A program made the position numbers and the translations under genes. The notes under the pieces were generated by a model that was given only the letters and a program-made list of their open reading frames with translations, had not been told where the DNA came from and did no database searches. DNA of 64,000 nucleotides from NCBI GenBank assembly GCA_942492445.1, contig CALOEW010000090.1, positions 1 through 64,000 of the forward strand, read 5' to 3'. Below, piece by piece: positions 18,665 to 27,685 of the stretch; within the stretch, counting starts at the first letter, position 1; each line of letters starts with the position of its first letter. The DNA is from NORP240 sp942492445 (GTDB lineage Bacteria; Pseudomonadota; Gammaproteobacteria; Pseudomonadales; Pseudohongiellaceae).

Positions 18665-18744
18665 TCACATCGGGCAAGGATTGGCCAGGTTCTTTCGACC
18701 TGTCTGACTAATTTATTTTCTGGAAATTACGCGAGAGCTCTAAA

Positions 18745-20088
18745 TTGGCGGAAAACAACGCAATCAGTCTGGCCACGGAACTCCCATCCCGTGAAAGCGG
18801 CCCCGGCCTGTCAACGGACATCGGCTACCCGTTGAAGGTGGGCCTGGCACTGATGTTCCTGGTCTTCGGCGTTTTCGGCACCTGGGCGATGCTGGCACCC
18901 CTCGACAGCGCAGCCCATGCTCCGGGACTTGTGACAGTGGAATCCTACAAGAAGGTTATACAGCACCTGGAAGGGGGGATAGTGCGTGAAATCATGGCCC
19001 GCAACGGCGATCATGTCGAGGCAGGCGATCCGCTGCTTTATCTCGAAGATACCCAGCCCCTTGCACAACTGGAGATCGCCAATTCCCAACGTGCGGCCCT
19101 GGCGGCAATCGAAGCGCGCCTGATTGCCGAGCGGGATGGCCTGGAAGCGATCCGCTTTCCGGAGTTCCTGTTATCCGGAGACCAGGACACGCGCGCGGAG
19201 ATGGATGCACAGAATGAAATCTTCGCTGCCAGAAAAGCGTCTAATGACGGCAGCATCGAGGTGCTGGAACAACGAATCAGCCAGCTGGAGTCCCGCGCCG
19301 AGGGCCTTCGTGCACTGAAGGAAACCCGCGAGATACTGGCGGCTTCCTACCAGGATGAGCTGAATGACACCAGGGAACTGCTGAGCCAGGGTTTCTCCGA
19401 CAAACTGCAACTGCGCCAGCTGGAGCGGGAGTACGCCTCGGCACGGGGTGAAGCCGCGGATCTGACAGCCAATATCTCCTCCACCGAGATACAGATAGGG
19501 GAAACACGATTGGAGATCCTGCAACAGCAGCGTCAGTTTCACAATGACGTGGTCAGCGAACTCAGCGAGGTACAGACCACCCTGAAGGACGTGCGGGAGC
19601 GCATCACGGCACTCCAGGATATAGTCCGACGTACTGTAATTCGGGCACCGGAAGAGGGTGTTGTCAACGGCATGCAGGTGCACACCGTCGGAGGTGTTAT
19701 CAACCCGGGCACGCCGATTGCCGAAATTGTCCCTCAAAGTGACAATATGATCATCGAAGCAAGGGTCTCGCCCAACGACATCGACAGTGTCACATCGGGA
19801 CAGGAGGCTTCCATTCGCTTTTCCTCCTTCGGCCGCTCCGCTGTGCCGACCATTTACGGCAGCGTACTGAGTATTTCCGCTGACCGGTTCGAAGATGAAA
19901 ACACCGGTGCTCCCTATTACCTGGCGAGAATTGCCGTATCACCGGAAGGCATGGAGGAGCTGGGCAACCTGACACTGGTACCCGGAATGCCGGCGGAGGT
20001 GTTCATCAATATTGGATCACGCACCTTTTTGCAGTATCTGATGAAACCCCTGACCAACGCCCTGGCGCGAAGCTTCCGGGAAGAATAA
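18745..20088 (+). CDS. HlyD/PrtE-type membrane fusion protein of type I secretion
   Basis: The start is a TTG at 18745 with GAGAG upstream; no ATG fits. The 447-residue protein has a short cytoplasmic N-terminus and one membrane anchor (about 32–55, LALMFLVFGVFGTWAMLAPL). Then come a lipoyl half-motif (VIQHLEGGIVREIMARNGDH), a long coiled coil (about 110–290), the second lipoyl half (VIRAPEEGVVNGMQVHTVGG) and a beta-barrel end. It bridges the PrtD-like ATPase and the outer-membrane channel. Its TAA overlaps the next ATG by one base, so the pair is translationally coupled. Confidence 0.92.
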   Translation: MAENNAISLATELPSRESGPGLSTDIGYPLKVGLALMFLVFGVFGTWAMLAPLDSAAHAPGLVTVESYKKVIQHLEGGIVREIMARNGDHVEAGDPLLYLEDTQPLAQLEIANSQRAALAAIEARLIAERDGLEAIRFPEFLLSGDQDTRAEMDAQNEIFAARKASNDGSIEVLEQRISQLESRAEGLRALKETREILAASYQDELNDTRELLSQGFSDKLQLRQLEREYASARGEAADLTANISSTEIQIGETRLEILQQQRQFHNDVVSELSEVQTTLKDVRERITALQDIVRRTVIRAPEEGVVNGMQVHTVGGVINPGTPIAEIVPQSDNMIIEARVSPNDIDSVTSGQEASIRFSSFGRSAVPTIYGSVLSISADRFEDENTGAPYYLARIAVSPEGMEELGNLTLVPGMPAEVFINIGSRTFLQYLMKPLTNALARSFREE

Positions 20089-21476
20089 TGTTGTCACCGC
20101 TGCACCGTTGTCTTACATCATCAGTCTTCATCGTACTGCTGGGAAGTGGCTGGTCAACTGCCAGTGCCCAGGAAACGACCGATGGTTCTGAAGTGCAACG
20201 GGACAGCCTGGGCATCACCAATGCACTGGGCTTCACTCTGGAAGATTTTTTTACCTCGGCAATCGATTACAGTCCCCAATTGGAGATCGCCCGCGAACAG
20301 CTGAGTATCGGAACCGCCAGGAAACGGGCGGCGACCGGCCAGTTGTTGCCACAACTGAACGCCAATGCCAGTGTCTCCGACAACGATCGAGACAATGGAG
20401 CGCTCAACGAACGTTACGATGGTGAGCGTTACAGCATTCAACTGTCACAGATCTTGTTTGACTGGCAGCAATTCGCAAACCGAAATCAGGCTTCTTACAT
20501 CGAGGATCAGCGCGAAGCGGAATATTATTCTCAACTCAGCGTTCTGTTGACAGATGTTGCCAGTGGTTATTTCGATGTCCTGCAGGCCGAAGACGCCTTG
20601 ACCTCTATCCGGTCTGAACTCAACGCGGTTGCGTCGCAGCTGGAGCTGGTTGAGAGTTACTACCAACGTCAACTGGCGCAGATTACCGATCTGTATGATG
20701 CCCAGGCGCAGCTGGCAGCAGTCCAGGCGGAGGAATTGTCATTGCAGAGCCAGTTGCAGATTGCGCGGGAAATTCTCCGCTCCCTGGCAGGTATCACCCC
20801 GGGAGCCCTCTATCGTCTGGACGACGAATTGGAAATCCCCGCGCTCGAGGAAAGCATTGACTACTGGGTTGAACAGGGGCACGCCAACAGCCCGCTCATT
20901 CGAGCCGGGCAGGCCGCCAGCCAGGCTGCGGAGGAGGGCGTCTCTGCCCGCCGTGGCGCCTACATGCCGCGGGTGAATCTCATAGTCCAGCAACAGAGCT
21001 CCAACCTGGGTTTCGACAACGCTCCGCTGCAGGAGACTGACACCACGTATGTCGGTGTTAATGTCTCTATTCCTCTTTATGCGGGGGGCAGCAACCGGGC
21101 GGCAGTCAGGGAAGCCATGAGTCTGAAAAATATCGCCAGTAACGAACTACGTTTTGTCAGGCTGCAGGTCAATGAAAGAATCCGCGCAGCCTACCTGCAG
21201 GTGAAAGCCAGCGAGACTCGCACCGAGGCTGCCCGGCGCCTGGTGGAATCCACGGCCCTGTCCGCAGAGGCCAGGCAACGGGGATTTGAGCTGGGCACGG
21301 TAAACAGCGTGGACGTGCTGAATGCATTGCGGGACCAGTTTCAGGCACAACGGGATCTGCAACAGACCCGCTACGAACACGTTAAGATGCTGCTGGAACT
21401 GAAACGGGAAGCAGGCACGCTTTCGGCTGAAGACCTGCTGGAAGTGGGTGGGTGGCTGGTAGAGCAGGAACAGTGA
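20088..21476 (+). CDS. TolC-family outer-membrane channel of type I secretion
   Basis: The 462-residue product has a signal peptide ending near SGWSTASAQ and the repeated TolC architecture. Helical hairpins include FTSAIDYSPQLEIAREQLSI and TAGRAR-type stretches such as GTARKRAATGQLLPQLNANA. Beta segments include YGGSN-like LYAGGSNRAAVREA. The C-terminal helix contains GTVNSVDVLNALRDQFQAQR. Two outer-membrane-protein repeats of about 200 residues each can be recognised. The ATG at 20088 overlaps the adaptor stop. Confidence 0.9.
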   Translation: MLSPLHRCLTSSVFIVLLGSGWSTASAQETTDGSEVQRDSLGITNALGFTLEDFFTSAIDYSPQLEIAREQLSIGTARKRAATGQLLPQLNANASVSDNDRDNGALNERYDGERYSIQLSQILFDWQQFANRNQASYIEDQREAEYYSQLSVLLTDVASGYFDVLQAEDALTSIRSELNAVASQLELVESYYQRQLAQITDLYDAQAQLAAVQAEELSLQSQLQIAREILRSLAGITPGALYRLDDELEIPALEESIDYWVEQGHANSPLIRAGQAASQAAEEGVSARRGAYMPRVNLIVQQQSSNLGFDNAPLQETDTTYVGVNVSIPLYAGGSNRAAVREAMSLKNIASNELRFVRLQVNERIRAAYLQVKASETRTEAARRLVESTALSAEARQRGFELGTVNSVDVLNALRDQFQAQRDLQQTRYEHVKMLLELKREAGTLSAEDLLEVGGWLVEQEQ

Positions 21477-21499
21477 TACCTGAGGTTCCTGACCGTTAA

Positions 21500-22036
21500 A
21501 TGACCAAACTGACACGATTCACTACTCAGTACAGGAACGCAGATGACCGGATTCTGCTGACCGGGGAAGGCAAAGAGTCAGGAAGTGTATCGTTATGGCT
21601 CACGCAAAAATTGTTGTTGAAAACCATACCGGTGCTTGTGGATTGGCTTCAGAAGAACAACCCGGCAGACCTGAAGACCCGGGACAACAGCGCCCAGGCC
21701 AGGGCCATGGCCCAGGTTTTTTCCCGAAAGCCGGTACAGTCCGCAGTCAACTCCGGGGCCGTTCGTCAGGATAAAACTGACGCATCCAGTGGTCCACACC
21801 CGGTTCTGGTACACAGTATAGACCTGAATCTGAATCCAAAATTATTGCGACTACGCTTCCGATATGACGATCAGGAACAGGCTGACCTGGCCATGAACGC
21901 CAGTCAGTTAAGGCAATGGCTGGCGGTATTGCAGGTCCTCTGGACCAAGGCGAGCTGGCCGTCTCACATCTGGCCACAATGGCTGAAGGATGACGTGAAG
22001 CTGGTCAGCAACGAATCCCGTGGAGCGTTCCATTAG
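21500..22036 (+). CDS. Unrecognised 178-residue soluble protein in the exporter operon
   Basis: It begins 23 bases after the TolC-like gene on the same strand. The protein has no signal peptide or membrane segment. An N-terminal part (TQYRNADDRILLTGEGKESG then VSLWLTQKLLLKTIPVLVDW) and a C-terminal part (LNLNPKLLRLRFRYDDQEQA, LRQWLAVLQVLWTKASWP) flank a low-complexity polar linker (about 60–100). The second part looks like beta strands followed by a helix. I do not know the family. Its position suggests a cytoplasmic accessory of type I secretion, but nothing in the residues proves it. Confidence 0.65.
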   Translation: MTKLTRFTTQYRNADDRILLTGEGKESGSVSLWLTQKLLLKTIPVLVDWLQKNNPADLKTRDNSAQARAMAQVFSRKPVQSAVNSGAVRQDKTDASSGPHPVLVHSIDLNLNPKLLRLRFRYDDQEQADLAMNASQLRQWLAVLQVLWTKASWPSHIWPQWLKDDVKLVSNESRGAFH

Positions 22037-22145
22037 AACTGTATCACCGGGGATTCATTTGCAATTATAGTCCGGGTTGGCCAGGTTAGTGGCTGATGCT
22101 GTACGTATGTTTACAGGAAGGTTGGTGCCGGGTACGGAATCAGAC

Positions 22146-22952
22146 ATGTTTTTAAGCTCGTTAAGACAGTGGGTACTGACTCCGGTTGACAACTACCGGC
22201 TGTTTCACAATTTCGTCAAACAGGACTTTACCGGCCAGTTTATCGGTTCCGTAGGCGGGATTCTTTGGCTGTTCATTACCCCGGTAGTTAATATCATCAT
22301 CTATGCGTTCGTCTTCAGGTACGTATTCGGAGTCCGACCACCCCCCGAGTACGGACAAACCAGCTTCGTGGTCTTCATGATGGTCGGCTATCTTCCCTGG
22401 TTTGCTTTTGCCGACGCCCTTGGAAAGTCACCGGGGTTGCTTCTGGAAAAAGCGCCACTTATCACCAAGGTCATGTTTCCGGTGAACATTCTCCCGGTAG
22501 TGGGGTCATTGATTCCCTATATGACTCACGCGATAGGTTTCAGTCTGCTTCTGGTATACCTGGCTTTAAGAGGGTATTTCAACAGCCTGTGGCTGATTTT
22601 GCCGGTTGTCTTCGCACTACAGTTTCTGTTTACGCTGGGGCTGGTTGCAATTCTTTCGGCCCTTTGTGTTTTCCTGCGGGATCTGCAACAGCTTGTCGCC
22701 CTGATCATTACCAGCTGGTTCTTTCTCACCCCGATCGTTTACCCGATCTCAATAATCGCGGATCCGGGTGTTCAGGACCTGTACAATTACAATCCCATGC
22801 ACAGCTTTGTAACCCTTTACCGGCAGATAATTCTGGCCGGAGAGCTCCCGGTATTGAATCTGCAGGTTGCTTTCGCTGTTTCCCTGCTTGCCTACCTGGC
22901 CGGGGGCTGGCTGTTCATGCGCATAAAACACGCCTTCGGTGATGTACTGTAA
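22146..22952 (+). CDS. wzm: ABC-2 type polysaccharide export permease (Wzm/KpsM/TagG-like)
   Basis: Six hydrophobic segments follow a short amphipathic N-terminus: IGSVGGILWLFITPVVNIII, FVVFMMVGYLPWFAF, a segment near IPYMTHAIGFSLLLVYLAL, FALQFLFTLGLVAILSALCV, LIITSWFFLTPIVYPI and AFAVSLLAYLAGGWLFM. I prefer the ATG at 22146, which puts the N-terminus (MFLSSLRQWV) at the usual distance from helix 1; in-frame alternatives are ATG 22107 and TTG 22077. The ATPase partner follows 23 bases later. Such permeases export O-antigen, capsule or teichoic-acid-type glycans on a lipid carrier. Confidence 0.87.
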   Translation: MFLSSLRQWVLTPVDNYRLFHNFVKQDFTGQFIGSVGGILWLFITPVVNIIIYAFVFRYVFGVRPPPEYGQTSFVVFMMVGYLPWFAFADALGKSPGLLLEKAPLITKVMFPVNILPVVGSLIPYMTHAIGFSLLLVYLALRGYFNSLWLILPVVFALQFLFTLGLVAILSALCVFLRDLQQLVALIITSWFFLTPIVYPISIIADPGVQDLYNYNPMHSFVTLYRQIILAGELPVLNLQVAFAVSLLAYLAGGWLFMRIKHAFGDVL

Positions 22953-22975
22953 AACAAGAAATAGTTTCTAGCGCC

Positions 22976-24220
22976 ATGACCGAACCAACAAATCCTCTAC
23001 TCCGCATTAAGGTCGAGAACCTGTGTAAAGAATTCAAGATCTATGAGCAGCCCAGGGACCGGTTGACGGAACTGTTATTCAGGAAATCCAGGCACAAGAT
23101 CTACCATGTTTTGAGCGATGTGTCTTTTAACGTGGAGAATGGCAGGAGCCTGGGAATTATCGGTGACAACGGCGCAGGGAAATCCACGCTGCTTAAACTG
23201 CTGGTGGGTACTCTGCAACCCACTTCGGGCAGCATCTCGGTGGAAGGCCAGGTGGCAGCGCTATTGGAACTGGGAGCGGGATTTCATCCTGAATTCACCG
23301 GGCGCAGGAATATTTTTCTCAACGCCTCGCTGCTGGGTGTGCCTGACGACAATATTCCCGAGCTGGAAATGGACATCATCGAATTTTCGGAGTTGGACTA
23401 TTTTATCGACAGGCCGGTAAAAACCTATTCATCCGGTATGTTCGTGCGACTGGCATTTTCCATTGCCACGATGGTAAGGCCCGATGTGCTGGTGATCGAC
23501 GAGGCTCTCAGTGTCGGTGACATGGCTTTCCAGAAAAAATGCGTGGAGCGGATGAATCGCTTTCGGGAAGAAAAGAAAACCATGGTTTTCTGCAGTCATT
23601 CCATGTATCACGTGCAGCAGCTTTGTGACACAGCGATCTGGATTGACAAGGGCAGAATACGGGACATAGGACCAAGTGAGGAGATCGTCGGCCGTTACGA
23701 AGACTATTGCAATAACAAGAAAGCCTATAACAGCATTACCGAAGACGTTCCTGATTCCACACTCTACGACAGTGGAGAAGTGACGGAAGAGAAGCGCCGC
23801 GACAGCCGCATAGTCAATGTACACGTTGAATCCCCGGATGGAGAGAAACTTTCCAGGGTGTCCCCATTGTCCGACGTAGTATTGAAAATGGAAGTTGAAA
23901 TACTCAAGGACGGCGTGGAGGGCAACTTCGGCTTCGCTTTCATGCGAGCAACCGATGACGTAATTTCATCGTGGCTGACCACGGACATTTCCGAAATAGA
24001 TAAAGGACCATTCAAAAATGGTGATCGATTCGAAATTTCACTTCTGGTGAAGCGACTGGCAATGCGAAGTGGTGAATTTTATGTGCTCGGCGGAATAGCC
24101 GACCGCAGCGGACTGCTCTGGTACGAGACAAAGAACAGCAGGCCAATTACCGTAGCGTCGTCAAAAGGGGTGGGGCAACTGGCAATGGAATGTGACTGGC
24201 AGGTGGCACGAAAACCCTGA
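22976..24220 (+). CDS. wzt: Wzt-type polysaccharide ABC ATPase with C-terminal carbohydrate-binding domain
   Basis: Residues about 8–245 are the ATPase: Walker A GIIGDNGAGKSTLL, the characteristic LLELGAGFHPEFTGRRNIF, signature TYSSGMFVRLAFSIA, and Walker B VLVIDEALSVGD. Residues about 275–414 form an extra beta-sandwich domain (RIVNVHVESPDGEKLSRVSP ... FGFAFMRATDDVISSW). In Wzt of O9a-type systems this domain recognises the finished glycan's non-reducing end. This suggests a capped polymer. No glycosyltransferase genes are near, so the glycan must be built elsewhere. The gene ends 64 bases before the convergent gspK. Confidence 0.9.
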   Translation: MTEPTNPLLRIKVENLCKEFKIYEQPRDRLTELLFRKSRHKIYHVLSDVSFNVENGRSLGIIGDNGAGKSTLLKLLVGTLQPTSGSISVEGQVAALLELGAGFHPEFTGRRNIFLNASLLGVPDDNIPELEMDIIEFSELDYFIDRPVKTYSSGMFVRLAFSIATMVRPDVLVIDEALSVGDMAFQKKCVERMNRFREEKKTMVFCSHSMYHVQQLCDTAIWIDKGRIRDIGPSEEIVGRYEDYCNNKKAYNSITEDVPDSTLYDSGEVTEEKRRDSRIVNVHVESPDGEKLSRVSPLSDVVLKMEVEILKDGVEGNFGFAFMRATDDVISSWLTTDISEIDKGPFKNGDRFEISLLVKRLAMRSGEFYVLGGIADRSGLLWYETKNSRPITVASSKGVGQLAMECDWQVARKP

Positions 24221-24284
24221 ACCCGATCTGAGGCCAGTTCCTTTTCCCGGCCGGTCTTGCAGGTCCAGGGAATAGCTGGTCCGC

Positions 24285-25385
24285 TCAGAATTCAATTTCA
24301 TACTCATTGATCCGGGCAGGTGCCGTATCAGGTAGATAGCCGTAGGGATCAACCTTGTAGACGCGAGGCGCTCTATTGAAGGTGCTGACTTCCACAATCT
24401 CCATATAGGCCTGAACAACCGGGTCCGGATTTACGTCCAGCCCCGCGTCGACAGCAGCTTCCAGCTGCATCCGGAATGTCTCGGCAAGCTCCACCCGCGG
24501 GTACACAAACAGTGAATACACGGTGCTGGTCTGGTTGCCGATCCAGGGCGTCAGTTCAACGAGGTTTTCAAAGGGAATAATGCTATCCAGCTCGCTCCGG
24601 TTATTGATGTCTCTGGTTTCACGGTAGGCGATAATTCTTTCAATCAGTTCGTCATCGAGCCCGGGCAGCATCTGCATCGCTTCACGGGTGGCAAGGTTGA
24701 TATTGACCGTACGGTTGTTGCCGTAGATAGTAAACGCCGCTTCCACGTTGACACCTTCGAACAGTTCGGAAAAACCGCGGATCTGCAATATCTCCTCCAC
24801 CGATTCCAGCTCAGGGTTGTTGCGGGGCGTGTAGGGTGGATCAAGAGACAGGTAGTAGTCCGCTTCAGCGCCATTGAGACTTTCCAGCTCGTTGATGTCA
24901 GTCCAGTCAGTCCAGGCGGCCAGCAGATCCTGAACCTGCTCCGGGTCGGCATCTTCGCCGCCCAGGCGTTTTTCGATAATTGCCTGCAGATTGCGGCGGG
25001 GAATACGGTTCAGATTGATCTTGCCACCATGGTCATAGATGCGTACTACGATATCTTCAGCAGCCGCATAAGCCAGCTCCAACGGACGACCATTGAACCG
25101 ATATTCATCCAGAAGGATTTCGCCGTCTTCGTCAGTTTCCTGCTGCTCGCCAATCGGCCGGGGCATACTCTTGAACATCAACTCCATATGCGCTTTTTTA
25201 ACGGTCTCCATGACAGCCGCCCAGACTGCCACTCCCTGCTGGTTATGAAATGCGGTATTGGCTGAAAGGCGCACCTTGCCGGCCATGGCAGTGACCAGGA
25301 CAGTCAGCAGCACTGCCGTCCAAAGAACGATAATGATGACTGCTCCCCGCTGACGTGCCCTGACCTGGACCATGGCGCCCCTCAC
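24285..25385 (-). CDS. gspK: Type II secretion minor pseudopilin GspK
   Basis: This 366-residue protein starts with GTG at 25385 overlapping the gspJ TGA (GTGA). A prepilin-like N-terminus, RQRGAVIIIVLWTAVLLTVL, is followed by a large soluble domain. The GspK signature helix-hairpin region is visible in VNINLATREAMQMLPGLDDE with LIERIIAYRETRDINNRSEL. GspK caps the pseudopilus tip with GspI and GspJ. The residue after the cleavage-site Gly is Ala and Glu5 is absent, as is normal for GspK. It is the last gene of the operon and has an unusually long acidic middle. Confidence 0.9.
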   Translation of the reverse strand: MRGAMVQVRARQRGAVIIIVLWTAVLLTVLVTAMAGKVRLSANTAFHNQQGVAVWAAVMETVKKAHMELMFKSMPRPIGEQQETDEDGEILLDEYRFNGRPLELAYAAAEDIVVRIYDHGGKINLNRIPRRNLQAIIEKRLGGEDADPEQVQDLLAAWTDWTDINELESLNGAEADYYLSLDPPYTPRNNPELESVEEILQIRGFSELFEGVNVEAAFTIYGNNRTVNINLATREAMQMLPGLDDELIERIIAYRETRDINNRSELDSIIPFENLVELTPWIGNQTSTVYSLFVYPRVELAETFRMQLEAAVDAGLDVNPDPVVQAYMEIVEVSTFNRAPRVYKVDPYGYLPDTAPARINEYEIEF

Positions 25386-26050
25386 AAACCCTGAAACAGG
25401 TTGGGCCGCAGATTCCGGTTCTGATTGCTGGCGATGGCAGCGACAACCTCAAGCGCCTCCAGCGTGCCATTCCGGTCATCCAGGGGAGTAAACCTGACAT
25501 AGACTCCTAGGGGGAGGCTTTGCATCTCCTCGCCCGGCCATTCGTCGCGCCATTGCCGGGTTTCATCCAGTTCCTCGTAAAGGTAGCCAAAGCTGGCAGT
25601 GTAGTTGGGAAGAATGAGCCTGGGCTCGGCCTCCGCCAGCCTGTCGCCGGGGTAATCGCTGAATGCCGGAGCCAGAGCCAGCTGGACGCCTTCGTCGGTA
25701 TTGAACAGCTCCCAGGCCATGAGGCCGGGCTGGCGCTGGGGCGAAACCGTGGAAACCCAGCTCAGGTAATCCTCTTCACCAACGAAATAAACGTAGCGGA
25801 CAAGACTTTCCTCTTCGGTATAGCCGTGGGGGAAAGCACCGTGCAGCGCTCTTTCGATCTGCAGGATGGAAAGCGCTTCGTCGAGATTACGATCCAGTTG
25901 ATCGGAATTACGGTTCCAGTCCTGGGCTACTACATAGACTCCTGTGCTCAGCAGACCAAGAAGTGTTGTAGTAAGCGCCAGTGCCAGAATAACCTCCACC
26001 AGCGTAAATCCGGTGACCATCGAGCGCGATTTAAGGGAGGCTCTTTGCAT
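25382..26050 (-). CDS. gspJ: Type II secretion minor pseudopilin GspJ
   Basis: Starting at the ATG at 26050 (1 base after the gspI stop), the protein is 222 residues. The prepilin motif is VTGFTLVEVILALALTTTLL with the cleavage-site Gly, Phe+1 and Glu+5. The soluble part has the usual GspJ mix of beta strands (ILPNYTASFGYLYEELDE). It belongs to the tip complex of the pseudopilus, assembled by the inner-membrane GspE/F/L/M platform. Confidence 0.88.
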   Translation of the reverse strand: MQRASLKSRSMVTGFTLVEVILALALTTTLLGLLSTGVYVVAQDWNRNSDQLDRNLDEALSILQIERALHGAFPHGYTEEESLVRYVYFVGEEDYLSWVSTVSPQRQPGLMAWELFNTDEGVQLALAPAFSDYPGDRLAEAEPRLILPNYTASFGYLYEELDETRQWRDEWPGEEMQSLPLGVYVRFTPLDDRNGTLEALEVVAAIASNQNRNLRPNLFQGL

Positions 26051-26051
26051 A

Positions 26052-26441
26052 TTACCTCGGCAGCTCCAGCTGTATCCATCGCGTTCCGGTAATCTGCGAT
26101 TCACGCTCCTCATCCTCCACTTCAAAAAATTGCAGTGCGTATTGCATCGGTTGCGTCTTACGCTCCGGATCTTCCAGTATCTCAGCCTCGCTTATTCTGT
26201 AGCGATCGTTCTCGAGAACCGGCTCCACCTCATTCAGCCCGTTTTCAAGCAACGCGAAGTTGAAGGCGGCACGAGTATTGATGGCGCGAACAAGCGCCTC
26301 TTCCGATCGCCATGACAACTGCTTGCTGCCAGCCAGCAGAGTGAACAGACCGCCAAGCAGAAAGCCGGTTATTGCCAGAGCGACAATCACCTCCAGTAGT
26401 GTGAACCCTTTTGACTGATTCCCTGTTTGTCCGCGTATCAT
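26052..26441 (-). CDS. gspI: Type II secretion minor pseudopilin GspI
   Basis: I chose the ATG at 26441, which gives MIRGQTGNQSKGFTLLEVIV, a short leader followed by the prepilin cleavage site and Glu+5; a longer GTG frame to 26552 overlaps gspH and lacks sense. The 129-residue product has the usual GspI size. It helps start pseudopilus assembly. The stop TAA lies 1 base before the gspJ ATG, so translation is probably coupled. Confidence 0.88.
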   Translation of the reverse strand: MIRGQTGNQSKGFTLLEVIVALAITGFLLGGLFTLLAGSKQLSWRSEEALVRAINTRAAFNFALLENGLNEVEPVLENDRYRISEAEILEDPERKTQPMQYALQFFEVEDEERESQITGTRWIQLELPR

Positions 26442-26442
26442 C

Positions 26443-27066
26443 CTATTGATCGTCCAGAAATTCGGTCTCGACCCTCCCGGTAAAGGGATTGATCGCAATG
26501 CTGGCACGCCGCTCTCTGAAAGCAAGGAACAGGTTGCCACCGGTACTGCCACCCTCGGGATAAAAGGTGATGTCCACTGAATCCTCTATCTCCACCTCCC
26601 GGTCGGCGCTGTCCTGAAAAGTCAATTCAAACCCGCTGCCATCCCAGCTGCCGACAGTGAAAGGAGAGGGCATCTCGATTTCCCGATCGTCCTCAACTGC
26701 CATGTTGAAGTGCGCAACGCCGGGCTGGCCGCTGACAACCGCAGTGCGGCGTGCCAGATTCAGCAGCGTATGGGCCTCTCGAACCCTGGCGTTAAAAGTG
26801 CGGGTCTCCAGCCCGGTGATATTGGGAAAAACCACGACGCTCGCCATTGCCACAATGGTCAGCACCAGCAGTATTTCCAGCAGGGTGAACCCGCCTGCCC
26901 GCGTACCCGGGCCTGATCTTTTTCGCCGGCCGGAAATGACATTGGCAGCGGCAGCATCCCGACCGCTCCCGGCCAGGCTCCCGGGCCTACGAACCAGGTT
27001 TGGAAAACACCGCAGAAAAATTCCGGAAAATGGGGCCGGACCGTGAAGAGCCAATTTCAGTTTCAT
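26443..27066 (-). CDS. gspH: Type II secretion minor pseudopilin GspH
   Basis: The prepilin motif AGGFTLLEILLVLTIVAMAS is clear, followed by FPNITGLETRTFNARVREAH and a C-terminal beta domain ending NPFTGRVETEFLDDQ. From the ATG at 27066 the leader before the cleavage Gly is about 58 residues, far longer than the usual 6–20. No later ATG, GTG or TTG is suitable in frame. Either the leader is real, a frameshift hides the true start, or a non-canonical start is used. The pseudopilin function itself is not in doubt. Confidence 0.85.
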   Translation of the reverse strand: MKLKLALHGPAPFSGIFLRCFPNLVRRPGSLAGSGRDAAAANVISGRRKRSGPGTRAGGFTLLEILLVLTIVAMASVVVFPNITGLETRTFNARVREAHTLLNLARRTAVVSGQPGVAHFNMAVEDDREIEMPSPFTVGSWDGSGFELTFQDSADREVEIEDSVDITFYPEGGSTGGNLFLAFRERRASIAINPFTGRVETEFLDDQ

Positions 27067-27132
27067 GACAGCAGCCCACTCCTGGTGTAAAGCAGATCCC
27101 GGCAACAGTATTCAGGTCGAGTGGGCCAGGGA

Positions 27133-27549
27133 TCACAAACCGATGTCGGCGTCGTCATCCTCACCGCCCCGCTGACCATCCGCGCCATAGGAATACAGGG
27201 TAAAGCTGCGCCCATCGCTCTGATACACGTATTCATTACCCCATGGGTCCCTGGGCACATCCCGCCGCAGGTAGGGGCCGTTCCAGCTGGCACTGCCGGA
27301 TTCATTCTCCATCAGCGCCGAGAGGCTGTCCGGATAGCCGTTCATGTCCAGCCGGTAGGAGTCCAGCGCAGTCTCCAGTGACGAAATCTGGGAACGCGCT
27401 GCATCACGCATGGCACCTGCCTGCTGCCTGAACAGATTGGGAGCAACCATTACCGCAAGCATGCCGATAATAGCCATTACCACCAGGATTTCGATCAGCG
27501 TAAACCCGCGGACTCTGTTGTCGTACTTAGCCAGTTTCAGTCGATTCAT
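27133..27549 (-). CDS. gspG: Type II secretion major pseudopilin GspG
   Basis: The 138-residue protein has a 15-residue leader and the motif VRGFTLIEILVVMAIIGMLA, cleaved after Gly by the prepilin peptidase. The rest is a textbook GspG: YRLDMNGYPDSLSALM, DPWGNEYVYQSDGRSFTLYS and a C-terminal acidic loop GADGQRGGEDDDADIGL that in relatives binds calcium. GspG polymerises into the pseudopilus. No prepilin peptidase gene (gspO) is in the window. Confidence 0.95.
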   Translation of the reverse strand: MNRLKLAKYDNRVRGFTLIEILVVMAIIGMLAVMVAPNLFRQQAGAMRDAARSQISSLETALDSYRLDMNGYPDSLSALMENESGSASWNGPYLRRDVPRDPWGNEYVYQSDGRSFTLYSYGADGQRGGEDDDADIGL

Positions 27550-27685
27550 TGCCTTCCCTTATACCTTTGTCTGAGGAACCTCTGGTAAATTATGATACTG
27601 CTTTCCGTTCCCGGAAAGTGCAGGTGCCTTCTGCCTGCCTGCGGAAGCTCTGACCCAGGACCGCAAGGCCTTGCGACGCCCCGCC

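Noticed and set aside
26441..26552. Longer gspI reading frame starting with GTG at 26552
   Set aside because: It would overlap gspH by over 100 bases and add a leader without prepilin character; the ATG at 26441 gives a normal leader.
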